Positions 33,300 through 46,609 are shown, numbered from the stretch's first letter. The stretch is DNA of 64,000 nt from Turritopsis dohrnii (GCA_027922465.2 BQMF02000177.1:682001-746000); one strand, 5' to 3'. Made by a program: numbers and translations. Notes: generated by a model from the sequence alone, not told the origin.

Positions 33300-33950
33300 C
33301 CCGTCCCGGCTAAACAGAGGTTGATATGCTAAATTTGAAAATGACTGAACATTGAAAATACACTTTTAAGGAAACGGGGTAATGGGGTACAACCATGTGC
33401 GTATTCCGTGTCAAGTGTCCCACTAGAAATTCAAACTATTATTATTCAGAGCTTTAATTGTCTCATCAAAGCCTGCCAACTACATGACATTGTCCTATGC
33501 GTATCTATATAAAATTCCTGCACATTCCTGCACATGCATGTCCCTCACTAAGTTTTCCAGTCCCGTAACGCTGTGTCAGTACATCTAACCTCGTTTATAT
33601 GCATTTCAGTGTTTTGCTTATCTTTTAACATTATTAGCTACTTAGTGATTATTTCCATCATCATTACCCCTATTAACATTGAAAAGGACGCTGAAAGTAA
33701 TTGTTGTCTAAACAAAAGTTAGGGAGAAGTGTACTACCTGGTTGCATGGCAGCGACCTGCGTGCGAGTCCCAGTCATGTCGTATCTCAATATTCCACTCC
33801 GATGCGCTTTCAACTTTTACGAATGGAAGCCCAAGGACTAAAAACTCTCGATTACTATATTTAACAAAATCTATTCTGCTATTTCCATTTATATCTCGAT
33901 GAATAACTCTGCTTGATAGAACGTCGAAACTATAACCCTTGCAAATTAAA
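33300..33950. other. No gene seen
   Basis: AT-rich sequence between the nested elements and the Helitron pair; no coding region or RNA gene identified. Confidence 0.45.
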
Positions 33951-34798
33951 TCTATATATTAATAGCCGATTCTCTGTCTGTTTGTTTGTTTGTAAGTGAT
34001 GCAAAATGGTAGATTAAGTTGTGAGCAAAATTATTTCTTTTTTTGTGTGCGACGTGAGTTCGAAGCAAATACATTGCAACCCCAATCGAACGTGACTTTT
34101 TTTGGCTGATGAACTAATAGGAATAACGTTTCGTTTTTATTATTTTGTTAGTTTTATATTCCACGTTGACTTGGCTTTGAAAACAATACATCAACTAAAT
34201 ACAAAGAAACTAACTGATAAAACATTTTGGACAAAAAGCAGCCGTGGGAGAACGTGGTAGCATCTCGGTTTGCCAGTGTATCCTAACGTATCCTTGCCTG
34301 ACTGTCTGAGACGGGTGAACTTTTTTTTCGAGTAATGAAAATGTTTAAAACCTATAGGTAAAAAAAAATATCATAAAACAAAATATTTTTTTTTGCTTTT
34401 GTCATAATAGTTGTCTTTAATCGATTTCTTTTAATCTATTTTATTTTATATCAGATCGAACGTTTCTTTTATTCACTTGATTCATTTAGCACGTGCCTTT
34501 TCTTCTCTCCTCCCGTGTGATCTTTTTAAGAAGAGAATCCATTTTCCCCTTACGTTTGATAGCACCCATGTTAGAGCGCGTAATTTTTTTTAAACAAAAG
34601 TTAATAAAAAGTTGAAGTTTTCTCTCTATACGTTTTGAGTGTATTGTTACACTGATAAAAGATTGGTTTTACCAGAGGTTGTGACTTCGAATCTGCTTCT
34701 GGTTGTACGAGCCGTTTATAAGGAAATTTGACGTTTATTGATACAGTGATACAGAGCAGGTGGACATGGGCGGCGAGCGACGCCGCCTTGGCGGCTAG
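33951..34798 (+). mobile_element. Helitron, non-autonomous, family A, copy 1
   Basis: Starts TCTATATATTAATAGCCG directly after an A and ends in a hairpin GCCGCCTTGGCGGC followed by TAG (so CTAG) at 34795-34798. Both ends fit Helitron rules. The block CCCCAATCGAACG and AATAGGAATAACG is shared with family B units, so the two families are related. No helicase/Rep. Confidence 0.8.
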
Positions 34799-37223
34799 TC
34801 TATATATTAATAGCCGATTCTCTGTCTGTTTGTTTGTTTGTTTGTAAGTCACGCAAAATGGTAGATTAAGTTGTGAGCGAAATTATTTATTTTTTTGTGT
34901 GCGACGTGAGTTCGAAGCAAATACATATTGCAACCCCAATCGAACGTGACTTTTTTTGGCTGATGAACTAATAGGAATAACGTTTAGTTTTTATCATTTT
35001 TGTTGGATTTCTGCGAAAGCAAGAAATACTTTAAAACCGGCTTTGTTTTTCTTTTTTTTTTTTCTTTCTGATGTCCAAACCTAGCGGTTTTTTGAAATTT
35101 CGTGTGTGCGCTTACATGAAACTTACGCTTACCACGCATGTGAGGGTAGAAACCATTTTAAATTTTTTAAAGTTTCTTGAAAATGATAGATATGGGTATC
35201 TGAAGATAAAAAAAGAATTTTCATAGAAGAAACTTATAATTATCTTGAACTGTGATCATTCTTTTCTAATTAAAAAGAAGTTTTCAACGTTTTGTAAACA
35301 GAAGAGTCAAAAAGAAAAAGGTAGCTATTTGTTTGTTTTTGAGAAATGTTTTGATATTCTTTAAGCCTGTCTAAATTCAAAACATCTTCGTTTGTTTTGT
35401 ATATGAGCTGTTACGCTTTTAAGCTCTGGATACTTTGGCTCAGCTTAGTTTCCTCTTCAGCTCCAACATAGAAAATTTGTGTCTACCCTGCACCACTTAC
35501 TTGTTTTATTGTTTGATCAGTTTTTAAGTTATACTGTCAATATGTCCCTTATTACGAGTGACTAATCACAATAGCAAATTAAAACATCTGTAAAACAACT
35601 GTCTGTAAATTCAAAAGATACATCATGTAACAATACAAAACTTTCCTTTCAGTTACAATATATAATTATGTTATGTGTGTGCTTTAGAACATATATAAGT
35701 ATTATATATAACTGTTAATGATCAAAATTATTGTTTACTTTTTGTGTTTGAAATATTGATAATTCCATTTGTAATTAAGAAGATTGACGGTACATATCAA
35801 ATGCTTAAAGAACATGATTTACATACGTAATCACTGAATATCCGAAAAAATCAATATAAACTTATTATTTCGTACCCCCAAAATAAAGAATGTTTTATGT
35901 CATTCAAATGTAGTTAAGTTTATCAGTGGTGTATATACGTATACAATAAAGTTTCGCATAGTGTCAACTATATTTTCGCAATGCCCTTGGGTGCATATGA
36001 AATCAGAGATGCAATGTTATGTCGTAAAAATCATTCAACCTTTTTTTGAATTTCTCCAAGAATTTTTATATACAGGTCATGAATGATAACTCAGATCAAG
36101 AATGTTTGTAAGTGCTTTCCGTATTACTAATCAAAACAAACTACAACAGTTATAATGTTAGTTTTGGTCTATGTGGATGTATTTTGCATGGCCGAAATCT
36201 GCATGCATTTTTGTGCTTGTAATTTAGGAAGTCTGCTAGGAAGATTGACACCAAGTATCAAATTCAGAAATTCAGAACTTTTACAGTTTATGAGTTACGT
36301 GCATATACATTGTGATATCTGAAAGGATCAATATATCTTTGATATTATTTCTTATCAACAAAATAAAGAATATTTAATGTCATTCAGATGTAATCCAGTT
36401 TATTAGCAGTATACTATAAGTCTCTCATAGTGTCACTTATCTTTTGACAATGTCCTAGGGATTATATACATTAGAAATGTGATTTTTTATTTTGGAAATC
36501 ACATAACCTTTTTCAAATATGTCATATGCTTTTTCTTTCATATTTCAGCAGAAATCCTTTTGCCTGTTAAGGCATCTTGTTAGTTTTATATTCCACGTGG
36601 ACTTGGCTTTGAAAACAATACATCAACTAAATACAAAGAAACTAACTGATTAAACATTTTGGACAAAAAGCAGCAGTGGAAGAACGTGGCAGCATATGTT
36701 CGGTTTGCCACTAACTCTTGCCTGACTGTCTGAGACGGGTGAACTTTTTTTTGAGCAATCAAAATGTTTAAAAACCGAAAGGTAAAAAAAGAGTATGATA
36801 TCAAAACAAAATGCTTTTTTTTTTGCTTTTCTTTTAATAAATTAATTTCTTCTTTTAATTGTTAAGCGTTCTGATCGAACGTTTTTCTATTCTATTTATT
36901 CATTTAGCACGTGCCTTTTTTCTCTCCTCCGTGTGAACTTTTTAAGAAGAGAAACCATTTTCCCCCTGTTTGATAGCACCCATGTTAGAGCGCGTAACTT
37001 TTTTAAAACAAAAGCTAATAAAAAGTTGAAGTTTTCTCACTCTACGTTTTGAGTGTATTGTTACACGGATAAAAGATTGGTTTTACCAGAGGTTGTGACT
37101 TCGAATCTGTTTCTGGTTGACCACAAGTTATACGAGCCGTTTATAAGGAAATTTGACGTTTATTGATACAGTGATACAGAGCAGGTGGACATGGGCGGCG
37201 AGCGACGCCGCCTTGGCGGCTAG
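34799..37223 (+). mobile_element. Helitron family A, copy 2, in direct tandem, interrupted
   Basis: Begins TCTATATATTAATAGCCG at the base after copy 1's CTAG, with no spacer, and ends with the same hairpin and CTAG at 37220-37223 followed by T. Near-identical to copy 1 apart from a 1.57-kb insertion (35004-36574). Head-to-tail copies without spacer are a recognised product of rolling-circle transposition. Confidence 0.8.
35004..36574 (+). mobile_element. Helentron-like element, copy 4, inside Helitron copy 2
   Basis: Starts GGATTTCTGCGAAAGCAAG, contains the CCAAACCTAGCGG block and ends GCCTGTTAAGGCATCTTG. The uninterrupted Helitron copy 1 gives the empty site (TTTTGTTAGTTTTAT near 34142-34160): the insertion lies in the TTGTTAG word, with only T's shared at the junction. 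This gives a direct view of the insertion preference for T/T. Confidence 0.75.
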
Positions 37224-37616
37224 TTTACTAATATTTACTTAGGGCTTTTTTCAGGATTCACTCAAAACTTGTTATTTTCAGCACGGAACATAACTGCCAT
37301 TACATTCTTTTTTTCATCCTACACAATGTATATACCATCGAATATTCCTTATAGACATGTTTTTTTTTTGAGTGGGCAAAAATTGACAAATATCACATCT
37401 TTTTTTAAATCCAAGATGACATGATGATTTGTATTATCATTTAAGGCCGGAGCAAACGTGTCAAACTCTTTCATCAAACTGCATCAAATTAGTTTGATGA
37501 GCGTTTTGATGAAAATTCGAATTTTTGATGAAAACAGAAAATTCCATTTGAAGTGTCATCAAACTGATTCCATCAAATAATATAAAGTCCATTCATTCTG
37601 AAAATTAAAATGGCTG

Positions 37617-38738
37617 AGTTAGCAGCTAGTATTTTATTACTGTCATAACTAGTTGATTCTGATGATGAAAAACCTCGCAGAGGTAAAACAAGAAATTGGA
37701 TGAAGAGAAGAAGTGAGAAGGGTTATTATAATAACATTATAAAAGAATTGCGATTAGAAGATCGATTTGGTTTCAAGGATATGTTTCGAATGGATGTTGT
37801 TGATTTTGAATACGTTTTGGCTCAAATTTCTGATTTGACAACTCCACAGGAAATTATTGGAGGAACCAGTCCCATTCAGGCTGATGAACGGTTAGCTTTG
37901 ACATTAAGATTTCTAGCTACCGGTTACAGTTTTCAATCTTTGGGCTACCAATTTAGAATTTCGTTGAATGCAGTGTCATACATCGTGAAAGGCTGTTGCA
38001 AAGCCATTGTAGATCGAATGGTGCAGCAATTTCTAAAAACTCCATCTTCAAATGCTGAATGGATCAAGATTTCAAAGAAATTTGAAGAGAAATGGAACTA
38101 CCCGCACGCATTAGGGGCGATTGACGGGAAACACGTAAGGGTTCAAAAACCAAAAAACGCTGGGTCCTTTTACTACAATTACAAACACACCCATTCAATT
38201 ATATTGATGGCTATTGCGGGACCCGACTATGAATGTTTATATGCAGATGTTAGGTTTAATGGGAGAGTAAACGATTCGGGAATCTCTTTTACAAGGCGTA
38301 CAGGATGGTTCTATTAATCTTCCCATGGATGAAGATTTACCTAATGGTGAAAGCGCCCCATATGTCTTTCTAGGAGACGATGCTTTTGCGCTGAAAACCT
38401 TCATGATGAAACCTTTTCCTCAAAAAGACTTGACCGGCGAAAAACCCATCTATAACTACAGACACAGCAGAGCAAGAAGGATATCGGAAAATTCATTCGG
38501 AATCCTAGCGAATCGATGGCGGGTATTTTTCACTATAATCAATTTAGAACCAAAGTACGTAGAGGATATTATTTTTTCAGCTCTCATAGTACATAATTTT
38601 CTGATTAAAAGCACAATTTCATCGAAATCCTACCGCCCACCGTTATTTGCTGATACCATTTTAGAAGATGGTGAAGTTGCTGAAGGAGAATGGCGTAATG
38701 GCGTAAATTCCATGTCTCTTCGTCAGTCCAATCTTTAG
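37617..38738 (+). pseudogene. Harbinger transposase with one stop and one frameshift
   Basis: The ATG at 37617 opens MAELAASILLLS then an in-frame TAA, then VDSDDEKPRRGKTRNWMKRR. The long frame 37700-38317 holds the DDE core: LTLRFLATGYSFQSLGYQF, HALGAIDGKHVRVQKP (first catalytic Asp), YNYKHTHSIILMAIAGPDYE and FNGRVNDSG. A frameshift near 38283-38295 moves the rest into 38290-38738: QDGSINLPMDEDLPNGE, YVFLGDDAFALKTFMMKPF (second Asp) and the RARRISENSFGILANRWRVF block with the catalytic Glu. All three catalytic residues remain, so the copy died through the stop and the shift rather than loss of the active site. Confidence 0.9.
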
Positions 38739-38739
38739 C

Positions 38740-38829
38740 TGATTTAAGTTTTGAGATTACCTTTTTGTTCTCCTTTTGCTTTTTAAAAAAATCACCATTT
38801 TTTATTACTTCTTCTTCGTTTCCTGAATC
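38740..38829 (-). pseudogene. Harbinger second ORF (Myb/SANT-like), N-terminal remnant
   Basis: From an ATG at about 38829 the minus strand reads MDSGNEEEVIKNGDFFKKQ, then a basic stretch and DWTDEETWNL, the start of a Myb/SANT motif (W-DEE). It then runs antisense into the transposase 3' end, so the rest of the gene appears to be deleted. The convergent arrangement is normal for PIF/Harbinger elements, in which this protein helps the transposase bind DNA. Confidence 0.55.
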
Positions 38830-39205
38830 CATCACGTCTGTTTATAATTGTTGTATCGTGCACACAGTTTTGATTTTTATTTTCTATTCAATTTCGAACG
38901 TCAAAACATTTGAAAAACACTCCACCTTTGCTTTTTTGCACTCAACGCGGTGATGAATTAACGTTATCTGATGAAATTTTGTTTCAAACGCGTCAAACAG
39001 CAAATTTTAGTTTGATGGAGGCAATTTTGTCTGATGAAAAGTTTGTTCCCGAACAAACTTCATCAAACTCCATCAAACTGGATTTTTTTCGTCTTTTTAC
39101 TTTTTTTCAAAAAAATGTTTCCTCTCAAACCTATCAAACAGTTTGTCAAACTTGCTAGTTTGATGGAGTTTGATGAACTTTTTGATACGTTTGCTGCGGC
39201 CTTTA

Positions 39206-41529
39206 GGCTGCCAATACATATATGAATTAAGATAAGATTGGTTTTTTAGGGTTTAGTTTTAGTTATCAGAGTTTTGATGATTTTTTGAAATTTTGCATAT
39301 AAATTTTCTGCCCACTCAAAAGAAAACCTTGCTGACGTCAGCATAGTTAGAAAATCATAATTTTATTTTCAATTTTCGTATTTTGCACTAAATAGATTTG
39401 TTAACTTCACACATACACAAATAATGTAATTTTTAACACGGAAAACTATTGTGGAGCCAATAGTCCAAATTATGTCCCCGAGGCTCCAAGGCTAAAAAAG
39501 CTATAAATGATTACAATTCAGTTATAGTACTTTGTTATGAACAAGTTATCAAATTATGAAATTTACGATTGGATGTCCGCAGTAATATAACTGCTACAAA
39601 TTAATCGAAAACTTTTGCTGTTATGACATCCGCCTCAATGTTGTGTTTTAATTGCTTACATGTTTGCAGCACCAACTTTAACAGTAGTGCATATACATTA
39701 TCAAGCCAAAATAATGTCGCTTAAAATTTCGTTTTGTTAACGTATTTCACACAAGAATAATGACATGTGAAATGTTTATTTTACCACAAAAAGCTGTTGT
39801 GGAGCGAACGGTCAAAATTTTGTCCAAGAAGCTCCAAAAGCTCAAAAAGCTATAACCCACAATTAATATTTTCTCGTTTCCATACATAATGAAATTTGGA
39901 ATTGGAATACCTCAGTTGCATCTATAAGTTATTAGAAAACTTTGCAATAAACATCAACCAAGGCCCTGCACCCTCTTCATTTACGTGTGAATACTGTTGC
40001 GGTAATGGCCTATTATATCTACGTTCACTCACCTAATCTAATCTAATCTACTGTTACTACCTACCTTTACATACAATATTGGGCAAAGAAACTGTCGGGC
40101 AAGCACTCTTTGTTTTTCAATTTTGCAAGTACTTATTTGCGTCATCTCCAGAATTGTTGTCACTGTAAGCCGCCATTGTTGTGTTTGAGGCAACACGCAA
40201 GAATGCTTTGTCTGAACATTTTGACCCAAAGCTTATAGGTAACAAAGTTTCGGCTATCGAAAGTTGCAATTAGGTATAAACCAACCATTAGTCAAACATT
40301 GTGTTGTTTAGTTTGATGTTTCATGCTTATGTCTTAATATTTTATACTTTAATATTTTAGAAGTTGCTCGTCTGATCTGATATTGTTGATTGATAATCAT
40401 TGATCCATTTTTTCCATTTGCCATTGTGAGTTGACTTCCATAGTAGCAACTTGTTAATTTGCATACAGATTCCTTAGAGACCTATTAAGAAACCGGGGCA
40501 ACTCAAGTGGATGCATTAGTTCCGCATGATCAATTATGTCATAAATGGGAGGCCTCAAATTTTATAGATCAATCCTTTTTAGATTTACTTTGGCACACCA
40601 CGAATTTCGGAAATTTGACGTGGATTTAGCAAAGTAACAAAAGGTCATTTCCTGAGAGTCAAACACTGATATCACAAATTTTCCCACTTTGAGTTTAGAC
40701 CTGTCAACGGTCTAACAACATGACAGTCCATACTCGGGTTTGGTGGTTTCCAAAATTTCTAGCATTGATATTTCCTATTACTGCTATTGGTGCTCTCATT
40801 TCAAAGATTTCCCTAACATTTTTTATAAAGATACCATTATAATATCCATGTAAATTTAGAGATCCATGTTCTTTGATGATATTCAAGTGTTATCAAAGAA
40901 ACTACATGATAATATTTCATACTTTTGATGTTTATTTTTGTTTATATCCAGGTTTTACTGTACATATAAGGTGCCACCGTAAATTTTACCATATTCACAT
41001 AATCAAATGCTCGTTTTTAGATCCGTTTTCCAATTTCAATTTTACGTGACATTTGCTGAGTTTTCCAATTTCATTGCCTTGGGTTTCCATTCGGTGTGTA
41101 ATAAATAAAGAATTAAAAATGTCAAGCTTTTCCCTCCATCGAGACCGATGATAATAATGCTTTCATTTCAGGAAATATACTGCATACGTCTACGTAAGCG
41201 TGAAAACGAGAGAAAACAGAAAAACCTCATTATAAGGAAAATGGGAAATATCTAGATAGGAATACTTGACATTTCGAGGAGTTATACAGTATAGTACCAA
41301 TAAACGAATAAAATAACGAAAATGAGAGTTTAATTCTACTAAGGACGAGTGTGACGAGGTAAAAATTCATTCAACGACAAGTTCTCAAAGGTTGTTGGTG
41401 GAAAGGCGATCACATACATCAATTTTGTGTTGAAAATGTGATTTTTGTATTGTATCAGTTCAGTAAATATAAAATAAGTAACACAACTGTTAATGACAAC
41501 CCAGCTCATCCACGAATTGGATTTACCCT
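39206..41529. other. No gene; one duplicated block
   Basis: About 100 bp around GTGGAGCCAATAGTCCAAAT (39405-39520) recurs diverged at about 39735-39860, with the shared CCAAxGCTxAAAAAGCTATAA. A short (CTAAT)n run lies at 40032-40050. No coding sequence is supported on either strand. Confidence 0.45.
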
Positions 41530-44500
41530 TCAAAGATTCTTATGTGCGAAATTCCATGTAAAGCGTTCAATGACCAGGTCGGTTAATTTTGGGTTGAGTT
41601 GATTCACGAGGAATTTTACAACCTATAATAATAATTTCTGATTAAACTTCGAAAAGCATCAGAGAAAAAGAACGACAAGATGACAAACATCAATAAAACG
41701 AAACTATCAACACATTTCAACACTTACTTCCAGATAAAACAAATGTGATGTGATTTCTTTTTCGTCAGCGGAAAATCTTCGAATCATTAAATCCTGTACC
41801 GATTTATTGGATGAAATTATTTCTTCCAGCATTGTTAAAAACGACTTTTTCTAAAAAGTTGCATGTTCATGAAACCTTTTGTGCAATTCCAAGTTTATAC
41901 TGCTGTTGACAAGGATCAACTTCGTAAACAAACAGATCACATACTATTTCACTTGATAAACATTTTTGGTAATAAAGATTTACGTCTATAAGTTCAGACG
42001 AGGATATGCCTTCTTTTAACAACACTGCCACACGATAGTTAATAGCTTGGCCAAGCAACAGGTTTTGAAGCATTGTCTAGATAGTATCAAAGGAAAGGTA
42101 AGAGAGTAACATTGAAACCCTAACCTAAAATAAAAAAGATTTGATAAGGAAGTCGCTTACGGGTATGACTGGTTTGAAATGAAGAATCCTTCTTTGAACT
42201 TTTCCCATGTCAAAAAGCCATGCAAATCTATAATGCAACACTGACCTATAGACAATAAACGTCATCATGCTTCATTCGAAGTCAGTGTTGGTTCTGCTTA
42301 CCTATCACTCACGCAGTTAAACAGAGCACACCCACACGTATTATTTCCGTTGGTGCACGCAGCATGGTAACTCAGATTATAATCTGGGCAAACAAATACA
42401 AAAGCATTTTCAACAAAACTCCTGCAGAATTTGTTCATTCCGCATGGTCTAGGATTCAAACTTTTACTCCTAACTAACGAGCAAATGACATCATCGTAGT
42501 ATAAAATACTACAACGCTGCTTCTGCCGATCAACTAGGCGATGTTGAATTTCCTTTACTTCCTTTTGACTATCGTACACGAACACGTCCACGTTCAAAAT
42601 GCACGATAGTCCATAGCATTCCAGAAAATCTTAAGAAATAAATCATAATTGTAAATTCTTGAAATAAAAACAACTATCAAAACATTAAAAAACTTATACC
42701 ATTATCTTCCTGTAAACAGCGAACGATAGTGTTTTTTATACCGTCTTCGACGGCAAGCTGATCGTTGAAATGCAGCTGCTGCTTTAACTGCGTATCCGTA
42801 AAACCACACCCGCCTTCGTGAATCTAATTGAAAGTGCTAATGAAATAGTGGCAAATTTTGATTGACACAATATTTGCTTAAACTTATAAATCGCATGACT
42901 TACGAAGGTAATAAGATCACCAATGTTTTGGACTGCACCGATCAAACTCAGAATTTTAATCACTTGCCATTTAACTGCAGATCCAAATAAACAAAAAGAC
43001 AACACCCGACTAATTCTCCCGAATTCTTTATTCAGAAAATCAACTGGCTCTTTCTGAATAGATGGGATGATAAACTTTCTAGAACTATAAGGATCGCTGT
43101 TGAATGAGGTATTAGTGTATACAAAAATAGCTGGTTATGAAAAAAAGACGAGATCGATATTTTTACGTGAAGCGTATGTCTATAATGTATGTATATAATT
43201 ATGGTTATTATCCAATGCTAGAACACAAAGGATTTAAAATTGACAACACTGAGGTGGCAAACCTGAGAGAAACTTGCTGAAAATCTATGACAACATTTGA
43301 CTCGCGATCTTTTAACCAATTAATGTGAAACTGTAAGGTTTCTTCCAACTCCTTCAGCCTTTCGATAAAGACATCATAATTCAAGTTTTGCGCAGTATCC
43401 AGGAATATCTGTGACTCAGTAATCATGAGTTCCTGAAACAGTTGTAGGGCAATTGAAAATTTCAATTACCGAATAAAAATACCTAGAAAGCTTAAACGTT
43501 TTATAGTTTCAGTCCTCATTCTCGTATGTATCTCATCTAAATAATCCGAAATATACCAAAACGTCATTCCGAATTCGTTGACCAATTATTTAAATGCTTT
43601 CAAAATGTTTATGTTCGTTAGACTGTATCTATGGTACATACAATCAAAGTATTAGTTTGGAAACAAGACTTTTAGGCTTGAAAAAGAAAACTGTTGATGG
43701 TAGGGTAAAGACGTTGAAATGGAGTGAAAACTTAATTAATTAAGTGTAAAGCGATTATTTACGCATGCTTTAAATAATTCCTATAAATGGCTTTCTGTTG
43801 AACATTTTTATATATTTCCCCGTAGGGCGAAATATATGTTAAAACCGGCAGTTTCCTTCTCCTTCTCCTCCTTCTTCTCTGTTCACTTTTATAGCCGCGG
43901 TTCAGTATTGAATTTTCGCCTAGCCAAACTAGATAAGAATAGAGGCTAGTCTACAGAACGCTATTTTTTTTCTCAGTAAGTGCAGTGGAAGATTTTTGCT
44001 TTTTTTCTGTAGCTTTTAAAATGATTCAATAGATGAAATGTTAAATGATGTTAAATGATGGAAATGAATCGTTTTAGTTCAGTGTTGTCTTAAAAAGCTT
44101 TGTAAAAACTTTTGAATGAATTGAACGTGTAAAAACCAGAAAGAATTGATTTATCAATGATGTTTTGTTTTTGTTGATAACAATGTTATGATGATTGGTA
44201 ATTAATTTGCTTCGAACAGTAAACCATTGAAGCTGTGGTTTCAGTGCAAAGGTGAAAATTCATTATCAATAGGCAGGCTGAAGATATATTTTTATTTTAC
44301 ATCCTGATATGTAATGTATATAGCCCAACTGAACTGATGAAAGCACGATGTACCAGTCATAAAGGAAACCCATTTCATGTGGAGAACAACCAGTTCAATC
44401 AGTTTGATGATTCAAAAAGTACATACAAAAACAGCAAGTAAAAACGTGATGTCGTATATGCAATGTTCAGAAAACCAATTATGTAAAATTTTTTAAAACA

Positions 44501-46609
44501 CACAGGATTGAGACACATAATAACTTTAAAAAATCTGGTCGAGTGTGCTTCCCTGGATATTCATTTAATCCAACAACAGAAACATAGTTTACTATGGATG
44601 AATTCCATGGTCACGTATACTGTTTTGATACTGTATGTATATTTTGCAAAATTTATATACTGTCAATTTTCCTGTACGAACAACGAGCGTAAATCAAAAC
44701 ACAATACAAATGACAGTCTGTAAAGTAAATCAAGCCGGAACACGAACTTCTACTTTCAGCTATGTAGTGATTTGGTTATGAATATGTATTTTCACTACCA
44801 AAATTTTTTTTTTCCATTTGGGATTTATATATGAAGGTCGTTTTTACCACAAAATAAACAATGAGTGTGAACATATTTTTTTGAACATAGATGTTTATTC
44901 TGAATACTTGAATTTAGTTTTATAAATTGTCACTTTAAGCCCATCTTTTTTTTGAAAATAACTATTCTGTCCTAATTTGAAATGTTACACGTAACATTTG
45001 TTAGAAGAGATTTTGATTGCTTTTTGCTTATATGTCTACCCGAAAGTATACTGTGGTATCAAAATTAGGTTTAACAATTTTCTTTTCTTCTTTTGTACAG
45101 AAAACCTGTATACAAATTTGATTGTATAATGTTGTAAGATAATTTTATCCGAGTTACAAAAAGCAAGTGTTCTCTCAAATTACATTGTTTACCATGATTT
45201 TATGGTATAAAGGTTAGGGAACTTGTCAGGCTTCTGCAACAATAAAGATCATACATATTATGTTAATGATGAAATTGTCTTACACATTGATGGAGTTGTT
45301 GATATGCAGTTGTTTAAGGGGAAATATTAGTCGCATTTTAGCTACGTGTCCATAGTAACTTCTCAGTCACTTTTTAACTCCTCAGCAAAAAATTTTAAGA
45401 GAAACCTTATCATTTGAACGTGAACAACTTCATATCATAATAAGTTCAAAGTAAAAGTTTTTTCGTGGTATTAAATTCAATCTAAGTATCAGGTTGATGG
45501 TAGTTATACTGTAATTATTTAATGATACATTTTCTCATGGTTATCAATGTACACACAATAATTGATAAAATGTTTGCAACTTTGGGGAATATATAGTCGC
45601 ATTTTTGCGAATCTTGTAATAATTTGAAAAATATTATAGTTAGTTAACACATTTCAGAAAGATGTTTACTATGAAAAGGACTTTGAACCATTTTAAAAAA
45701 CTTACGAAAGAATCCTTTACTTGGTGATACACAAATGCAGCGAGAATCTCATCCAGTGAATGCACTGATGGTCGTTCAATTTTAGCAGTCGGCGAATGGA
45801 ATGGTATATCAGATGGCCACCACTTTGGCTTAGGACCAGGATTATTCCAGTTAAATTGACCGTCGCCTTAAACAATGTTCAAAATAAACATCTGCACTAC
45901 TATGGAATTGATAACGCCTTCAAACATTGACAAGTTAAGTATATATTAAAAGTTAATTTTATGATTATTGTTAAAACATCTTACTTTGCCATTTCAGTAT
46001 TTTTGTTATGAGCTCCCTTTTTTTTATGCACATTGATTTCTTTCCATCCGATGGGCATTTTAAAATCTTCCTCCAATTCCCTTTCATCACTTATCTCTGC
46101 CACATCCAAAATAAATTTTAAGAATACAACTAACCATCAAGTTACACCAAGTCAAATAATGGCTTATGATATGTACCTTCACTGTTTCCAGTATGGGACA
46201 TGCAGTCCAAAAAGATTTTCTGAACGTCTTTGTTATTGACAAATGAATTCATTGCAGATGTTGAACCTTTAAAGCCCAAGATAGACAAGATAGATAGATA
46301 TAAATGTAAATTGTGCTATTAAATACACAGGCAGCCCTTTACTCTTTTTCATGGACTTATTTAATAAGAATAAAGGTAAATTGTAAACAAAAGATTTTAG
46401 TTTTTAAAAACTGTCAATAAATGTTTAGTATTATCACAACACCAATTCAAGTAAGTTTATAACCATTACTACAAGACATAACTTTACAATGAATGCCGTG
46501 CTAGTCAGTTCACTCTTAATTTCAATTCCATACCATGTCCAACAATCTTTCCTTCAGAAAATGCAATAAATGCTACTGGCATTTTTGTTTTTTTCCCAAT
46601 TTTCGCCAT
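41530..46609 (-). CDS. Unrecognised multi-exon host gene
   Basis: Minus-strand exons with GT-AG borders: 46534-46609, 46177-46266, 45985-46096, 45706-45866, 43263-43432, 42904-43078, 42700-42823, 42302-42629, 42161-42227, 41876-42076, 41728-41850, 41530-41622 (stop). The last eight join in perfectly matching phase to encode about 426 residues, and the 45706-45866 exon ends in the phase they need. Visible stretches: NPGPKPKWWPSDIPFHSP, LKELEETLQFHINWLKD, a cysteine-rich block (CGMNKFCR, YHAACTNGNNTCGCALFNC) and a leucine-rich C-terminus (VVKFLVNQLNPKLTDLVIE). The 45985-46096 to 45706-45866 junction is out of phase by my reading, so a small exon may be missing. Upstream candidates: 47077-47115 and a MEQTQGNSE start at 47167-47194, with a noncoding exon 47818-47856. 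No known family recognised. Confidence 0.7.
43490..43575 (-). other. Possible alternative exon in the large intron
   Basis: The minus strand reads EFGMTFWYISDYLDEIHTRM and continues to KRLSFL before a GTATTT donor. It looks like coding sequence, but its end phase does not match the next exon (43263-43432), so it is either an alternative exon, an ancient remnant or chance. Confidence 0.3.

Larger units (their letters stand above)
32126..33312. mobile_element. Second GC-rich-ended MITE, damaged and interrupted
   Basis: Left end GGGGCTGGTTATATGGCAG after TAA resembles the 24174 element, and CGTCCCGTCCCGGC at 33297-33310 matches its inner right side, but the outermost right end is missing. A TA-flanked element (32451-33277) has inserted into it. 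The right boundary is approximate. Confidence 0.55.
37444..39202 (+). mobile_element. Complete PIF/Harbinger DNA transposon (inactive)
   Basis: TIR AGGCCGGAGCAAACGTGTCA at the left and its inverse at the right (AGGCCGCAGCAAACGTATCA), with TTA target duplications at 37441-37443 and 39203-39205. Subterminal TTTGATGAAAGTTTGATG-type words recur near both ends. It carries a transposase in plus orientation and a Myb-type second gene in minus orientation, the usual two-gene layout. Both are damaged. Confidence 0.9.

Noticed and set aside
34200..34720. tRNA-like A-box and B-box words (GTGGTAGCATCTCGG, GACTTCGAATC)
   Set aside because: The two boxes are about 430 bp apart and no cloverleaf can be drawn, so no tRNA or SINE is called.
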